Assembly: GCF_000514775.1 (NCBI RefSeq)
Contig: NZ_AZWO01000004.1
Location: 72,089 to 136,088, forward strand
Origin: Salinispora pacifica CNR114
GTDB lineage: Bacteria > Actinomycetota > Actinomycetes > Mycobacteriales > Micromonosporaceae
Reading direction: 5' to 3'
DNA length: 64,000 bases
Under the pieces are notes generated by a model. The model saw only the letters and a list, made by a program, of their open reading frames with translations, was not told the DNA's origin and made no database searches. Positions 19,722 through 28,688 of the stretch are shown here, in pieces (within the stretch, counting starts at the first letter, position 1; the number at the start of each line of letters is the position of its first letter). The translations under genes and the position numbers were made by a program.

Positions 19722-20644
19722 TGGGCCGGCTCCGCGCCGCCCCCGGCGACGATCCGGCCGTCGTCGGCCCCGTCGTAGTGCCGCAGGAACAGCTCCTCCA
19801 GGGTGGGCGGTGCGCTCACCAGCGCCCGGACCTCGAAGCGGATCAGGTGGGCGAGCAACGCGTCGAGGTGCTCCGGCTCGACCTCCAACCGGACCCGACC
19901 GTCAACGGCCCGGACCTCGTGCACGCCGGGTAGCTCCGCGACGCCGGTCAACCGGCGCACCGTCTCGACGGTGACCGTGGTGCGGGCGAGGTGCCGTAGC
20001 TCGATCAGGGAGCCCGACTCGACGGTACGGCCGGCGCGGATTATGCTGACCCGGTCGCAGAGCGCTTCCACCTCGGCGAGCACGTGACTGGAGAGCAGCA
20101 CCGTGGCGCCGTTGCCGGTGAGCCGCCGCACCTCTTCCTGGAACACCGCCTCCATCAACGGGTCGAGCCCGGAGGTCGGCTCGTCCAGCACGTACAGCTC
20201 GACATCGGAGGCGAAGGCGGCGACGATCGCCACCTTCTGCCGGTTGCCCTTGGAGTAGGCCCGGCACTTCTTGGTCGGGTCGAGGTCGAATCGCTCCAGC
20301 AGCTCGTCGCGGCGACGCTGGTCCAAGCCACCGCGCAGGGCCCCGAACAAGTCGATCGCCTCCCCGCCGGAGAGGTTGGGCCACAGGTTCACGTCGCCCG
20401 GAACGTAGGCGAGTCGGCGGTGCAGCGTCACCGCGTCGCGCCACGGGTCACCGTCGAGCAGTCGCACCTTGCCGGCGTCACCGCGTAGCAGCCCGAGCAG
20501 GACACGGATGGTGGTGGACTTACCGGAGCCGTTGGGCCCGAGGAAGCCGTGCACCTCCCCCGCCTCCACCTGCAGGTTGAGCCCGTCGAGCGCGCGGACC
20601 GCACCGAAGCTCTTCACCAGGCCGTCAATCGCGATAACGGACAT
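19718..20644 (-). CDS. ABC exporter ATPase (DrrA-like)
   Basis: The product (308 aa) has Walker [10 protein letters not shown] at residues 36-44, a signature region [15 protein letters not shown] (LSGGQ replaced by YSKGN, as often in this subfamily) and Walker [16 protein letters not shown]. The C-terminal domain of about 90 residues ([14 protein letters not shown]) is the DrrA-type extension. It energises export by the downstream permease. The ATG at 20644 follows GGAGAT; the longer frame to 20683 has no better site. Expression is probably driven from within 20645-21046. Confidence 0.92.
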   Translation of the reverse strand: MSVIAIDGLVKSFGAVRALDGLNLQVEAGEVHGFLGPNGSGKSTTIRVLLGLLRGDAGKVRLLDGDPWRDAVTLHRRLAYVPGDVNLWPNLSGGEAIDLFGALRGGLDQRRRDELLERFDLDPTKKCRAYSKGNRQKVAIVAAFASDVELYVLDEPTSGLDPLMEAVFQEEVRRLTGNGATVLLSSHVLAEVEALCDRVSIIRAGRTVESGSLIELRHLARTTVTVETVRRLTGVAELPGVHEVRAVDGRVRLEVEPEHLDALLAHLIRFEVRALVSAPPTLEELFLRHYDGADDGRIVAGGGAEPAQ

Positions 20645-21046
20645 GGGATCTCCTGTCGCCGTCAGTTCGCGCCGGTTGCGCACGTCCGGCGCACCGCCCG
20701 GGGTGAACCGGTCGCCACCACCCTAGGGGTCCCGCGCCACGCTATACCGGTCGCGAGTCCGCCTCGAAGCTCCGTCCGGACGCCGAAGCGCCACCGTGCG
20801 CCGGTCGGCCGACCACGACGCCCGATGCTGGCCGCAGGAGAGCACCGCGCGGTCTGGCCGGTGACGGGCACTGGGGCGGGTTTGAGCGACCCCGAGCCCG
20901 GGTACCCGCCGCACCCGTCCGCGGGACGGGGCCCGGGCCATGCCCGGTGGCCAGGTGAGACGGTGCGACGGGACGGTGGCCATGGATTCGACGCTCGGCC
21001 ATCGGCCCTCCCGGACCGCCGGACAGCGGCCAGAGGGGCACTGAGC
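20645..21046. other. Intergenic region, no gene seen
   Basis: These 402 bases separate the divergent ABC exporter operon and the amidotransferase gene and must hold both promoters. Open frames here lack ribosome binding sites and recognisable products. I see no tRNA, terminator or convincing operator. Confidence 0.6.
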
Positions 21047-22828
21047 GTGTGCGGCATCAGCGGGGAAGCGCGTTTCGACGGATCGAGGCCGGGCACCGAG
21101 GCGGTGATCCGGATGAGCCAGGCGATGGAGTCCCGCGGCCCGGACGACACCGGCCACTGGGCGGACGAATGGATAGCCCTCGGACACCGCCGGCTCACCA
21201 TCATCGACCTCTCCGACGCCGGCGCTCAGCCGATGGTACGCGAGGACCTCGGATCAACGTTGGTCTTCAACGGATGCATCTACAACTATCCGCAGTTGCG
21301 CGAGGAGCTCCGAGCCGTCGGGCACACCTTCCGCTCCACCAGTGACACCGAGGTCATCCTGGTGGCGTACGCCGAGTGGGGGGAGGCCTTCGTCGACCAC
21401 CTGGTCGGCATGTTCGCGATCGGGCTGTTCGACCGGACCCGTCAGCGGTTGGTGCTGGCCCGCGACCGGCTCGGCATCAAGCCGCTCTACCTGGCGGAGT
21501 CCCCCGGCCGCCTGCGCTTCGCCTCGACTCTGCCCGCGCTACTGCACGCCGGCGACGTGGACACCGACATCGATCCGGTTGCCCTGCACCATTACCTCTC
21601 CTGGCACTCGATTGTGCCGGCGCCCCGGACCGTGCTGCGTGGCGTCCGGAAGCTACCCCCGGCGACGCTGCGGGTGGTCGAGGCGGACGGGCGTAGCCGC
21701 GAACACGTCTACTGGCAGCCGGAGTACGCCCGCGACCCCGCCCACGCCGGTCGGGATGCCCGGGACTGGCAGGCAGCGGTCGGGGACGCCCTGCGCGCGG
21801 CGGTTCGCCGGCGGCTGGTGGCGGACGTCCCGGTCGGGGTGCTGCTCTCCGGTGGCCTGGACTCCAGTCTCATCGTGGCCCTGCTCGCCGAGGCGGGCCA
21901 ACACCACCTGCAAACGTTCAGCATCGGATTCGACGGCCGGGGCGACGAGGCCGGCGACGAGTTCCACTACTCCGACCAGGTGGCCCGGGCCTTCGGCACC
22001 GACCACCGGCGGATCCGACTCGCCGACAACGACCTCCTGCCGGCGGTACAGGCCACGATCGCCGCGATGACCGAGCCGATGGGCAGCCACGACGTGGTGG
22101 CCTTCCACCTGCTCAGCGAGCAGGTGGCCAAGCACGTCAAGGTGGCCCAGTCGGGGCAGGGCGCCGACGAGGTGTTCGCTGGGTACGGCTACCACCAGCC
22201 GCTCGCGAGGACGCCCCGGGACGGGGCGGCGGAGGTGTTCGCCGCCTCCTTCTTCGACCGTGACCACGCCGAGTTGTCCCGGGTTGTCAGTCCGGCATAC
22301 GCCCACGACCGGGATGCCAGCCGGGAGCTACTCGTCGCCGAGTTGTCCGCACCCGGTGCGGAGACCGCGCTGGACGCGGTGCTGCGCCTGGATACGCACC
22401 GGATGCTCCCCGATGACCCGGTCAAGCGGGTGGACAGCATGTCCATGGCGTGGGGGCTGGAGGTCCGCACCCCCTTCCTGGACCAGGATCTGGTCGCGCT
22501 CGCCGCGGCCTGTCCGCCGGAGCACAAGGTGGCGCAGGGCGGCAAGGGCGTACTCAAGGAGATCGCTCGGGAGGTGCTGCCGGCGGAGGTGATCGACCGG
22601 CCGAAGGGGTACTTTCCGGTGCCGGCGCTGCGCAACGTCTCCGGGCGGGTGCGGGAGCTGGTCCTGGACGCGCTGCGGGCGCCGGCCGCCCAGGAACGGG
22701 GGCTGTTCCAGCCCGAATATGTTGACGAACTGCTCGCCGACCCGGCGGCGACGCAGGCCGCGGCCGGCAGCAACAAGCTGTGGCAGCTCGGGCTGCTGGA
22801 GCTGTGGCTGCAGACGCACCAGCGGTAG
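21047..22828 (+). CDS. N-acetylglutaminylglutamine-type amidotransferase (asparagine synthase family)
   Basis: The product is 593 aa. The start GTG-TGC puts the glutaminase nucleophile at Cys2 (MCGISGEARFDG). The N-terminal Ntn glutaminase domain includes RGPDDTGHW and VFNGCIYNYPQLREEL. The C-terminal synthetase domain has the PP-loop LLSGGLDSS near residue 267. Segments such as EPMGSHDVVAFHLLSEQVAK and VAQSGQGADEVFAGY match the family that makes the osmolyte N-acetylglutaminylglutamine amide, better than general AsnB as I recall these families. The family's usual partners (an ATP-grasp/GNAT synthetase and a peptidase) are not adjacent. The next gene, convergent, is a GCS2 ligase. GAGGGG lies upstream of the start. 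Confidence 0.85.
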   Translation: MCGISGEARFDGSRPGTEAVIRMSQAMESRGPDDTGHWADEWIALGHRRLTIIDLSDAGAQPMVREDLGSTLVFNGCIYNYPQLREELRAVGHTFRSTSDTEVILVAYAEWGEAFVDHLVGMFAIGLFDRTRQRLVLARDRLGIKPLYLAESPGRLRFASTLPALLHAGDVDTDIDPVALHHYLSWHSIVPAPRTVLRGVRKLPPATLRVVEADGRSREHVYWQPEYARDPAHAGRDARDWQAAVGDALRAAVRRRLVADVPVGVLLSGGLDSSLIVALLAEAGQHHLQTFSIGFDGRGDEAGDEFHYSDQVARAFGTDHRRIRLADNDLLPAVQATIAAMTEPMGSHDVVAFHLLSEQVAKHVKVAQSGQGADEVFAGYGYHQPLARTPRDGAAEVFAASFFDRDHAELSRVVSPAYAHDRDASRELLVAELSAPGAETALDAVLRLDTHRMLPDDPVKRVDSMSMAWGLEVRTPFLDQDLVALAAACPPEHKVAQGGKGVLKEIAREVLPAEVIDRPKGYFPVPALRNVSGRVRELVLDALRAPAAQERGLFQPEYVDELLADPAATQAAAGSNKLWQLGLLELWLQTHQR

Positions 22829-22893
22829 GACGGACGGCCGCACCACCACCAGCGGTCGGACGGGCGGTTCGGCTCAGCGGTAGGACGGGCGGT
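22820..22893. repeat. Three short degenerate direct repeats spanning the amidotransferase stop
   Basis: CAGCGGTAGGACGG-type units begin at 22820, 22850 and 22875. The first includes the last two codons and the TAG stop of the amidotransferase gene; the third differs from the first mainly at one base (GGGCGG for GGACGG). They lie in the convergent gap before the GCS2 gene. No stem-loop terminator is obvious there. Confidence 0.6.
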
Positions 22894-22903
22894 CTGGCCC
22901 AGC

Positions 22904-24040
22904 TCAGGCGGGGGTGGGGCGGGTCTGTGCGGCCAGGTGGGCCAGCACGGCACCGACATCGCAGCCGGTCCGCTCCAGAATCCGACGCTGCCGTGCCGCA
23001 CCGGTGCCCTCGTCCCGGAGCCGAGTCAGCTGGTCGAGCACGTACCCCCGGTCGCCCTGGCGCTCCAGGGCGGGCGTGACGAGGGCGAACATCTCGTCCA
23101 CCAGGTCCCAGGCCGGCCGGGCGTGCCCGGTACGAAGGTCGACAAGGTCACCGTCGAGCCCGTCGTGAGCGGCCCGCCAGTGCGCGGCGGAGACCAGGCA
23201 GCCCCGGATCCGGGTCGCGCGGGCACCGCCCCGGACCTCCGCCGCGAGGGTCGCGACGAGGGCACGTACCAGCGCGGCCACCAACACCGTGTCGTCAACC
23301 GTGGGACAGACGTCGCCGACCCGAACCTCGACCGTGGGGTACGCGACGGAGGGCCGGACATACCAGTAGACCATCCCCGCATCGAGCATGATCCCCGCCT
23401 TGATCAGATCCGCCACCGTGGCGTCGTAGTCGGCGGCCGAGTCGAAGTACGGGGTGGGGCCGATGCTCGGCCAACGCTCCAGCTGCATTCCGCGCCAGCT
23501 CGCGTGCCCGGTGTCCTGGCCGTCGTGCAGCGGCGAGTTGACGGTGAGGGCCTGCACGACCGGCAACCACGGGCGCAGGTGATTGCAGACCTGGACCGCC
23601 AGTTCCCGGTCGGGCAGGCCGACGTGCACGTGGCAGCCGCAGACCGCCGGGTCGTGCGCGACCGGTCCGAACCGCCGGGACATCGCGTGGTAGCGAGGTT
23701 CGTCCGGTACCGTCCGGTGCGCCTCGTTCACCGGAGTCGCTCCCACCGCGACGAGGCGGGCGCCGGCGGCCTCGGCCGCGTCAATGGCGGCGGTGCGCAG
23801 CGCCACCAGATGCCGCCGCAGCTCCATCAGGTCGGACACGACCGGCGTGACCATCTCGACCATACTGTGTCGAAACTCCTGCCGGCTCTGCTCGTAGGCG
23901 GCGCCGGACAACCCGTCGAGTACCCGGGCGGCGACCGGCATGCTCTCCCCCGTGTCGGAGTCCAGCAGCAGAAACTCCTCCTCCACCCCGAGGGTGAGGG
24001 TGTCCAGGTCGGGGCGGTCGGTGGCCGGACGGTACGTCAT
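22904..24040 (-). CDS. Carboxylate-amine ligase, GCS2/YbdK family
   Basis: The product (378 aa) is a glutamate-cysteine-ligase-type (GCS2) enzyme. It has the N-terminal LTLGVEEEFLLLDSDTGE at about 16-33 with the metal-binding glutamates, EFRHSMVEMVTPV, the CGCHVHVGLPDREL centre and RPSVAYPTVEVRVGDVCPTV. YbdK-type proteins have weak or unknown ligase specificity; some relatives act in mycothiol- or ergothioneine-related gamma-glutamyl ligation. The ATG at 24040 gives the usual N-terminus, although no strong ribosome binding site precedes it. It converges with the amidotransferase, so co-regulation is not implied, but both use glutamine or glutamate chemistry. Confidence 0.88.
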   Translation of the reverse strand: MTYRPATDRPDLDTLTLGVEEEFLLLDSDTGESMPVAARVLDGLSGAAYEQSRQEFRHSMVEMVTPVVSDLMELRRHLVALRTAAIDAAEAAGARLVAVGATPVNEAHRTVPDEPRYHAMSRRFGPVAHDPAVCGCHVHVGLPDRELAVQVCNHLRPWLPVVQALTVNSPLHDGQDTGHASWRGMQLERWPSIGPTPYFDSAADYDATVADLIKAGIMLDAGMVYWYVRPSVAYPTVEVRVGDVCPTVDDTVLVAALVRALVATLAAEVRGGARATRIRGCLVSAAHWRAAHDGLDGDLVDLRTGHARPAWDLVDEMFALVTPALERQGDRGYVLDQLTRLRDEGTGAARQRRILERTGCDVGAVLAHLAAQTRPTPA

Positions 24041-24155
24041 GGCGATCGGCGTCCGTTCGTCGGGCGGCGCGCGGCGCCGCGTTGCCGGGGTGCCGGGGTG
24101 CCGATTTCCCGAGCGACGGGGCGGGAAACACCCGGCTGGTGACAGCCGGCCGAGG

Positions 24156-24578
24156 TCAGGACGCGGCGCAGGCGGCGCAGTTGCCAAAGATCTCCAGGGT
24201 GTGCCCGACCTCGGTGAAGCCGTGCTCGGCCGCCACCTGGTCGGCCCAGCGTTCGACTGCCGGGCCGGCCACCTCCACGGTCCGTCCGCAGGACCGGCAG
24301 ACCAGGTGGTGGTGGTGACGACTCTGGCTGCACTGGCGGAAGAGCTGTTCACCGCCGGGCAGCCGGGTGGAGTCGATCTCGCCGGCGTCCACCAGAAGCT
24401 GCAGGGTCCGGTAGACGGTGGTCAGGCCCACCCGGGCGTCGCGGTCGCAGAGCATCCGGTGCAATTGCTGCGCCGTGTGGAACCCGTCGAGCTCCCCGAG
24501 CAGCGCGAGCACCTCGGCCCGCTGCCGGGTGTTCCGGGTTGCGTTCGGAATCGTCTGCGGCACCGTACTCCCCACCAT
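24156..24578 (-). CDS. Fur-family metalloregulator (Zur-like)
   Basis: The product (140 aa) has a winged helix ([20 protein letters not shown], then GLTTVYRTLQLLVDAGEID) and the Fur metal sites. The structural zinc Cys pairs are C94/C97 and C134/C137, and a HHHH run sits at 88-91. The ATTVYRT-type recognition helix and short length suit Zur or Fur; I lean to Zur from overall resemblance, with low certainty. The ATG at 24578 is used; a GTG six codons in has GGGAG just upstream and may be the real start. It is divergent from the molybdate operon. Confidence 0.88.
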   Translation of the reverse strand: MVGSTVPQTIPNATRNTRQRAEVLALLGELDGFHTAQQLHRMLCDRDARVGLTTVYRTLQLLVDAGEIDSTRLPGGEQLFRQCSQSRHHHHLVCRSCGRTVEVAGPAVERWADQVAAEHGFTEVGHTLEIFGNCAACAAS

Positions 24579-24754
24579 CTCACGTGTGCTGACCGCCGAG
24601 GCAGCTCCGGCGTACCCACATTATGCGCCGCCGGGTCAGACCCGGCCCGCTCCGTACGCCGCGGCGGCGGGCCGGGGCCCTCGATCCCGCCGCTGACGGG
24701 TAGACCGACCGGCGGACCAGGTAGGCACGCCGGGCGCCGGACCAGACAGACCTC

Positions 24755-24794
24755 GCGGTTGCAAGGAAATCCGACTCCGGAGCCTTGCAACCGC
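24755..24794. promoter_or_regulatory. 12-base perfect inverted repeat upstream of the molybdate operon
   Basis: GCGGTTGCAAGG (24755-24766) and CCTTGCAACCGC (24783-24794) are perfect complements around a 16-base loop that itself holds CTCCGGAG. No T-run follows, so it is not a typical terminator. It sits 50 bases before the TOBE-domain regulator and just upstream of a GGATACTA sequence that could be a -10 box. It could be the operator for that regulator or an RNA element. Confidence 0.55.
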
Positions 24795-24844
24795 TGGATA
24801 CTAGCGGGCTAACACCTCTCGGATGCAGACGCTAAGGTGATCGG

Positions 24845-25270
24845 GTGACGAGGTTCCGGATCGGGGAGGCGGCCGAGCTGCTGGGGGTGAGCGCCGACAC
24901 CGTCCGCCGCTGGATCGACGCCGGGCGCATTCGGGCAGAACGCGACGAGCACGGACACCGCGCCGTGGACGGGGTGGATCTGGCGGCGTTCGCCCGAGCG
25001 CAGGCGGCCGAGCGCGACGAGCGGTCCGACGCCTCGTCGGCCCGCAACCGCCTACGCGGCATCGTCGTCGGCGTCGTCCGGGACACCGTGATGGCCCAGG
25101 TCGACATCCAGGCCGGCCCGTTCCGCATCGTCTCCCTGATGAGCCGGGAGGCCGTCGACGAATTGGACCTGCGGGTCGGCTCGCTGGCCGTCGCCGTGAT
25201 CAAGTCGACGAACGTGCTGGTCGAGCGGACCACCCCGCCGGCCGGCACCCGGGGAAGGCAGGTGCCGTGA
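24845..25270 (+). CDS. HTH-TOBE molybdate-responsive regulator/binding protein
   Basis: The 141-aa product has an excisionase/MerR-like helix-turn-helix at residues 4-30 (FRIGEAAELLGVSADTVRRW) and a C-terminal Mop/TOBE domain at about 65-131 (ARNRLRGIVVGVVRDTVMAQ through GSLAVAVIKSTNVLVE). TOBE domains bind molybdate or tungstate, so this is probably a ModE-like sensor that controls modABC. The GTG start precedes MTRFRIG directly. It is the first gene of the operon and its end overlaps modA by four bases. Confidence 0.85.
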   Translation: MTRFRIGEAAELLGVSADTVRRWIDAGRIRAERDEHGHRAVDGVDLAAFARAQAAERDERSDASSARNRLRGIVVGVVRDTVMAQVDIQAGPFRIVSLMSREAVDELDLRVGSLAVAVIKSTNVLVERTTPPAGTRGRQVP

Positions 25271-26034
25271 GGCCGCGTACCTCGGTCCTGGCCGCCGCCG
25301 CCACGCTGATCCTGGCCGGCTGCGGCACCCCGGGTGGTGAAGCCGCCGACGGTGGCGTGACCGGCACGGTGACCGTCTTCGCCGCCGCGTCGCTCACCGC
25401 GACGTTCGACCGGATCGGGCGCGACTTCGAGGCAGCCCATCCGGGCAGCACCGTCGTGTTCAACTTCGCCGGCAGCTCCGCCCTCGCCACCCAGCTCACC
25501 GAAGGGGCCCCGGCGGATGTCTTCGCCTCCGCCGCCCCGCAGCACCTCGCCGCCGTCGCCACCGCCGACGACGCGGACGGCACGCCGGCCGTCTTCGTCC
25601 GCAACCAGCTCGTCATCGCGGTCGCCGACGGCAACCCCGAGGGCATCCGGAGCCTGGGTGACCTGACCCGGCCTGGGCTGAAGGTGGCGCTCTGCGCCGA
25701 GCAGGTGCCGTGTGGGTCAGCGGCCCGCCGGGCGCTCGACGCCGCCGGCGTCGCGCTGACCCCGGTCACCCTGGAGGCGGATGTGCGGGGTGCCCTGGCG
25801 AAGGTACGGCTGGGCGAGGTGGACGCCGCCCTCGTCTACCGCACCGACACGCACGCCGCCGCACCGGAGGTGGCGGCGGTGGAGTTCCCCGAGTCCGCCC
25901 AGGCCGTCAACGACTACCCGATCGCCGTGTTGGCCGACGCGCCGAACCCCACCGCGGCCCACGCCTTCGTGGCCCACGTCCGCTCCGCCCGGTCGCGGGC
26001 GGTGCTCACCGAGGCCGGGTTCCAGGCGCCATGA
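25267..26034 (+). CDS. modA: Molybdate ABC transporter substrate-binding lipoprotein
   Basis: The product (255 aa) has a lipoprotein signal peptide with lipobox LAGC and acylated Cys at residue 19, followed by the ModA fold. VTVFAAASLTATFDRIGRDF, NFAGSSALATQLTEGAPADV and FASAAPQHL are characteristic of oxyanion-binding ModA. It would capture molybdate outside the membrane for ModBC. The start overlaps the regulator's stop, and its TGA overlaps the modB ATG, so the four genes form one coupled unit. Confidence 0.95.
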   Translation: MRPRTSVLAAAATLILAGCGTPGGEAADGGVTGTVTVFAAASLTATFDRIGRDFEAAHPGSTVVFNFAGSSALATQLTEGAPADVFASAAPQHLAAVATADDADGTPAVFVRNQLVIAVADGNPEGIRSLGDLTRPGLKVALCAEQVPCGSAARRALDAAGVALTPVTLEADVRGALAKVRLGEVDAALVYRTDTHAAAPEVAAVEFPESAQAVNDYPIAVLADAPNPTAAHAFVAHVRSARSRAVLTEAGFQAP

Positions 26035-26879
26035 CGCTCACCGAGCGTCCGGAGCGCCGGCCGGCGGGCTCCCGCCGGCCGCATGGCGCGCGGCGGCGAG
26101 TCGGTGGCGTCCCGGTCGCGTTGCTACTGCCGGCGCTGTTCGGTCTGGCCTTCCTGACCCTGCCGCTGATCGGTCTGCTGGCCCGCACCCCGTGGAGCAC
26201 CCTGCCGCAGCGACTCGCCGAGCCTGGGGTGCTCGCCGCGCTGCGGCTGTCGCTGCTCACCGCCACCCTGGCGACCCTGCTCTGCCTGCTGCTCGGGGTA
26301 CCGCTGGCGTGGCTGCTCGCCCGGGTGGAGTTCCCCGGCCGGCGGCTGGTGCGCGCCCTGGTCACCGTGCCCCTGGTGCTCCCGCCGGTGGTGGGCGGGG
26401 TGGCCCTGCTGCTGGTCTTCGGTCGGCGTGGGCTGATCGGGGGCTGGCTCGACCAGACCTTCGGCATCACGCTGCCGTTCACCACCACCGGCGTGGTGTT
26501 CGCCGAGGCGTTCGTGGCGATGCCGTTCCTGGTCATCGCCGTGGAGGGGGCGCTACGGGGCGCCGACCGCCGATACGAGGAGGCCGCGGCCACCCTCGGC
26601 GCCGGCCGGTGGACCACGTTCACGCACGTCACCGTGCCGCTGGTCGGCCCGGGCCTGGCCGCCGGCGCGGTGCTGTGCTGGGCCCGCGCGCTGGGCGAGT
26701 TCGGTGCCACGATCACCTTCGCCGGCAACTTCCCGGGCCGGACCCAAACCATGCCGCTCGCGGTCTACCTGGCGCTGGAGACCGATGTCGAGGCCGCGAT
26801 CGTACTCAGCCTGATCCTGCTCGTCGTCTCGGTCGTGATCCTGGCGGGGTTGCGCGACCGGTGGATCAGCACACCGTGA
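26031..26879 (+). CDS. modB: Molybdate ABC transporter permease
   Basis: The product (282 aa) is a membrane protein with about five to six helices after a basic N-terminal tail. The binding-protein-dependent permease EAA loop is EEAAATLGAGRWTTFTHVTV, followed by PLVGPGLAAGAVLCWARALG, EFGATITFAGNFPG and RTQTMPLAVYLALE, diagnostic of ModB/CysT-type permeases. The start at 26031 overlaps the modA stop; the frame is open upstream but that part is a shadow of modA. It pairs with ModC, whose start overlaps its stop. Confidence 0.95.
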   Translation: MTLTERPERRPAGSRRPHGARRRVGGVPVALLLPALFGLAFLTLPLIGLLARTPWSTLPQRLAEPGVLAALRLSLLTATLATLLCLLLGVPLAWLLARVEFPGRRLVRALVTVPLVLPPVVGGVALLLVFGRRGLIGGWLDQTFGITLPFTTTGVVFAEAFVAMPFLVIAVEGALRGADRRYEEAAATLGAGRWTTFTHVTVPLVGPGLAAGAVLCWARALGEFGATITFAGNFPGRTQTMPLAVYLALETDVEAAIVLSLILLVVSVVILAGLRDRWISTP

Positions 26880-27940
26880 CCGGATACCTACTGGACGCAC
26901 GCCTCGCGGTGGAGCGGGGCGGCTTCCAGCTGGACGTACCGCTGCGAGTCGCCGCCGGTGAGGTGGTGGCGCTGCTGGGTCCGAACGGTGCCGGCAAGAC
27001 GACCGCCCTCCGGGCGCTCGCCGGCCTGCAGCCCCTGACCGCCGGCCACCTCACGGTGGCCGGCAGCGACCTGGACCGGCCGGACCGGCGCAGGTTCGTC
27101 CCCGCCGAGCACCGTTCGGTCGGCGTGGTCTTCCAGGACTACCTGCTCTTCCCACACCTGAACGCGCTCGACAATGTGGCCTTCGGCCCGCGCCGGCACG
27201 GCGCCAACCGGTGGGCGGCCCGGCGCATCGCCGGGCACTGGCTGGCCCGGGTGGGGCTGGTCGAGCACGCCCGCCGGCGACCCGGGCAGCTCTCCGGCGG
27301 ACAGGCGCAGCGGGTGGCGCTGGCTCGGGCGCTCGCGGTACGGCCGGCCATGCTGCTGCTCGACGAGCCGCTGGCCGCCCTGGACGCCCGTACCCGCCTG
27401 GACACCCGCGCCGAGCTGCACCGGCACCTGGCCGCCCACCCCGGCGCCACCGTGCTGGTCACGCATGACCCACTCGACGCGCTGGTGCTGGCCGACCGGC
27501 TGGTGATCGTGGAGGACGGTCGGGTCGTCCAGGAGGGCGACGCGGCCACGGTCACCGCCCGCCCCCGCACGGACTACGTCGCCCAGTTGGTCGGGCTCAA
27601 CCTGCACCGGGGTCGAGCCGAGAACAACCGGGTCCGGGTGGCCGACGGGCTCCTGCTCACCGTCAGCGATCGCCTCGATGGTGACGCCTTCGTCGCGTTC
27701 CGGCCCTCGGCGGTGGGGCTGCACCCGGGTCGGCCGGTCGGTAGCCCGCCCAACACCTGGCCGGCCACGGTCGCCGGGGTGCAGCGGCACGGTGACAACC
27801 TGCGGGTGCAGTTGGACGGGCCGATCCGGGTGGCGGCCGACGTGCCGCCCGCGACCGCGGCGACCCTGCGCCTGGTTCCCGGCCAACCAGTGTGGGCAGC
27901 GGTCGGGGTGGCGGAGACGCGCGCGTACCCGACGGGGTGA
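26876..27940 (+). CDS. modC: Molybdate ABC transporter ATPase
   Basis: The product (354 aa) has Walker A GPNGAGKTT at 35-43, the ABC signature QLSGGQAQRVALARAL and Walker B MLLLDEPLAALD. The C-terminal segment from about residue 285 resembles a TOBE/Mop regulatory domain (VAFRPSAVGLHPG through VRVAADVPPATAAT). It hydrolyses ATP for molybdate import. The GTG at 26876 overlaps the modB stop. No terminator is clear after it. Confidence 0.93.
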   Translation: MTGYLLDARLAVERGGFQLDVPLRVAAGEVVALLGPNGAGKTTALRALAGLQPLTAGHLTVAGSDLDRPDRRRFVPAEHRSVGVVFQDYLLFPHLNALDNVAFGPRRHGANRWAARRIAGHWLARVGLVEHARRRPGQLSGGQAQRVALARALAVRPAMLLLDEPLAALDARTRLDTRAELHRHLAAHPGATVLVTHDPLDALVLADRLVIVEDGRVVQEGDAATVTARPRTDYVAQLVGLNLHRGRAENNRVRVADGLLLTVSDRLDGDAFVAFRPSAVGLHPGRPVGSPPNTWPATVAGVQRHGDNLRVQLDGPIRVAADVPPATAATLRLVPGQPVWAAVGVAETRAYPTG

Positions 27941-28049
27941 GCGGTCCCGGCCCGACCCGTCGCGGCACCGGCACAGCCAAGTCGATAAGGTCAACTGTGT
28001 CCGAAAACGGTTCGACTGTCCCCCTACCCGCCAAACTCCGAGGAGCCTG

Positions 28050-28637
28050 ATGTCACCCCGCACCCTTCCACCGGAGGACGTGCTGCGCGCTCGGGAGAGG
28101 CTCGTCCTCGACCATTTCGACGACGAGGCCCGCCAGGAGTGGGATCGCGCGCTGTCCACCTTCCCCCACCCGCACTACGAGTTGATCGCCTCGATGACCG
28201 TGCACGACGGCGACCGCGCGGTACGGGACTACTACCACGACACCCGGATCGCCTTTCCGGACCAGCACCACGAGATCATCGCGATCCGACACAGCCACGA
28301 CGCCGTAATCGTAGAGTTCTGGTTGATCGGCACACATCTCGGTCCGCTCGGGAAGATCCCGCCGACCGGCGGTCGGCACCGTACCCGCATGACCGCGTAC
28401 TTCATCTTCGATGAGAACGAGAACCTGGTCACCGAACGCGTCTACTTCGATCAGATGTCCATCCTCAAACAAGTTGTCGGCGGACTGGACAGGAAGAAGC
28501 CGCGAGACCTACTCAGGTTGCTGCGGGTCGTCCGCGGAATGCTGTCCATGGCGGGCGGTGCGGCAGACCCTCGTCTGCTGGCCGCCGGAAGCACGTCCCC
28601 TGTGCAGCACGCGAACGAAGGTCAGCGCGGCGGGTGA
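28050..28637 (+). CDS. SnoaL-like/ester-cyclase-family protein
   Basis: The 195-aa product has a SnoaL-type fold, judging from the pattern YYHDTRIAFPDQHHEIIAIR, IVEFWLIGTHLGPLGKIPPT and TAYFIFDENENLVTERVYFD, which is common in small polyketide-cyclase/ester-cyclase-like proteins. The role is unknown; these often act on small hydrophobic substrates. The ATG follows GAGGAG. It lies 109 bases after modC on the same strand, but is probably separate. The C-terminal 45 residues are poorly conserved-looking. Confidence 0.75.
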   Translation: MSPRTLPPEDVLRARERLVLDHFDDEARQEWDRALSTFPHPHYELIASMTVHDGDRAVRDYYHDTRIAFPDQHHEIIAIRHSHDAVIVEFWLIGTHLGPLGKIPPTGGRHRTRMTAYFIFDENENLVTERVYFDQMSILKQVVGGLDRKKPRDLLRLLRVVRGMLSMAGGAADPRLLAAGSTSPVQHANEGQRGG

Positions 28638-28688
28638 GGGCCGGCGCTGGACGTCCCCTTCAGCGGACGCCCGGTCCCAGACGTCGTG

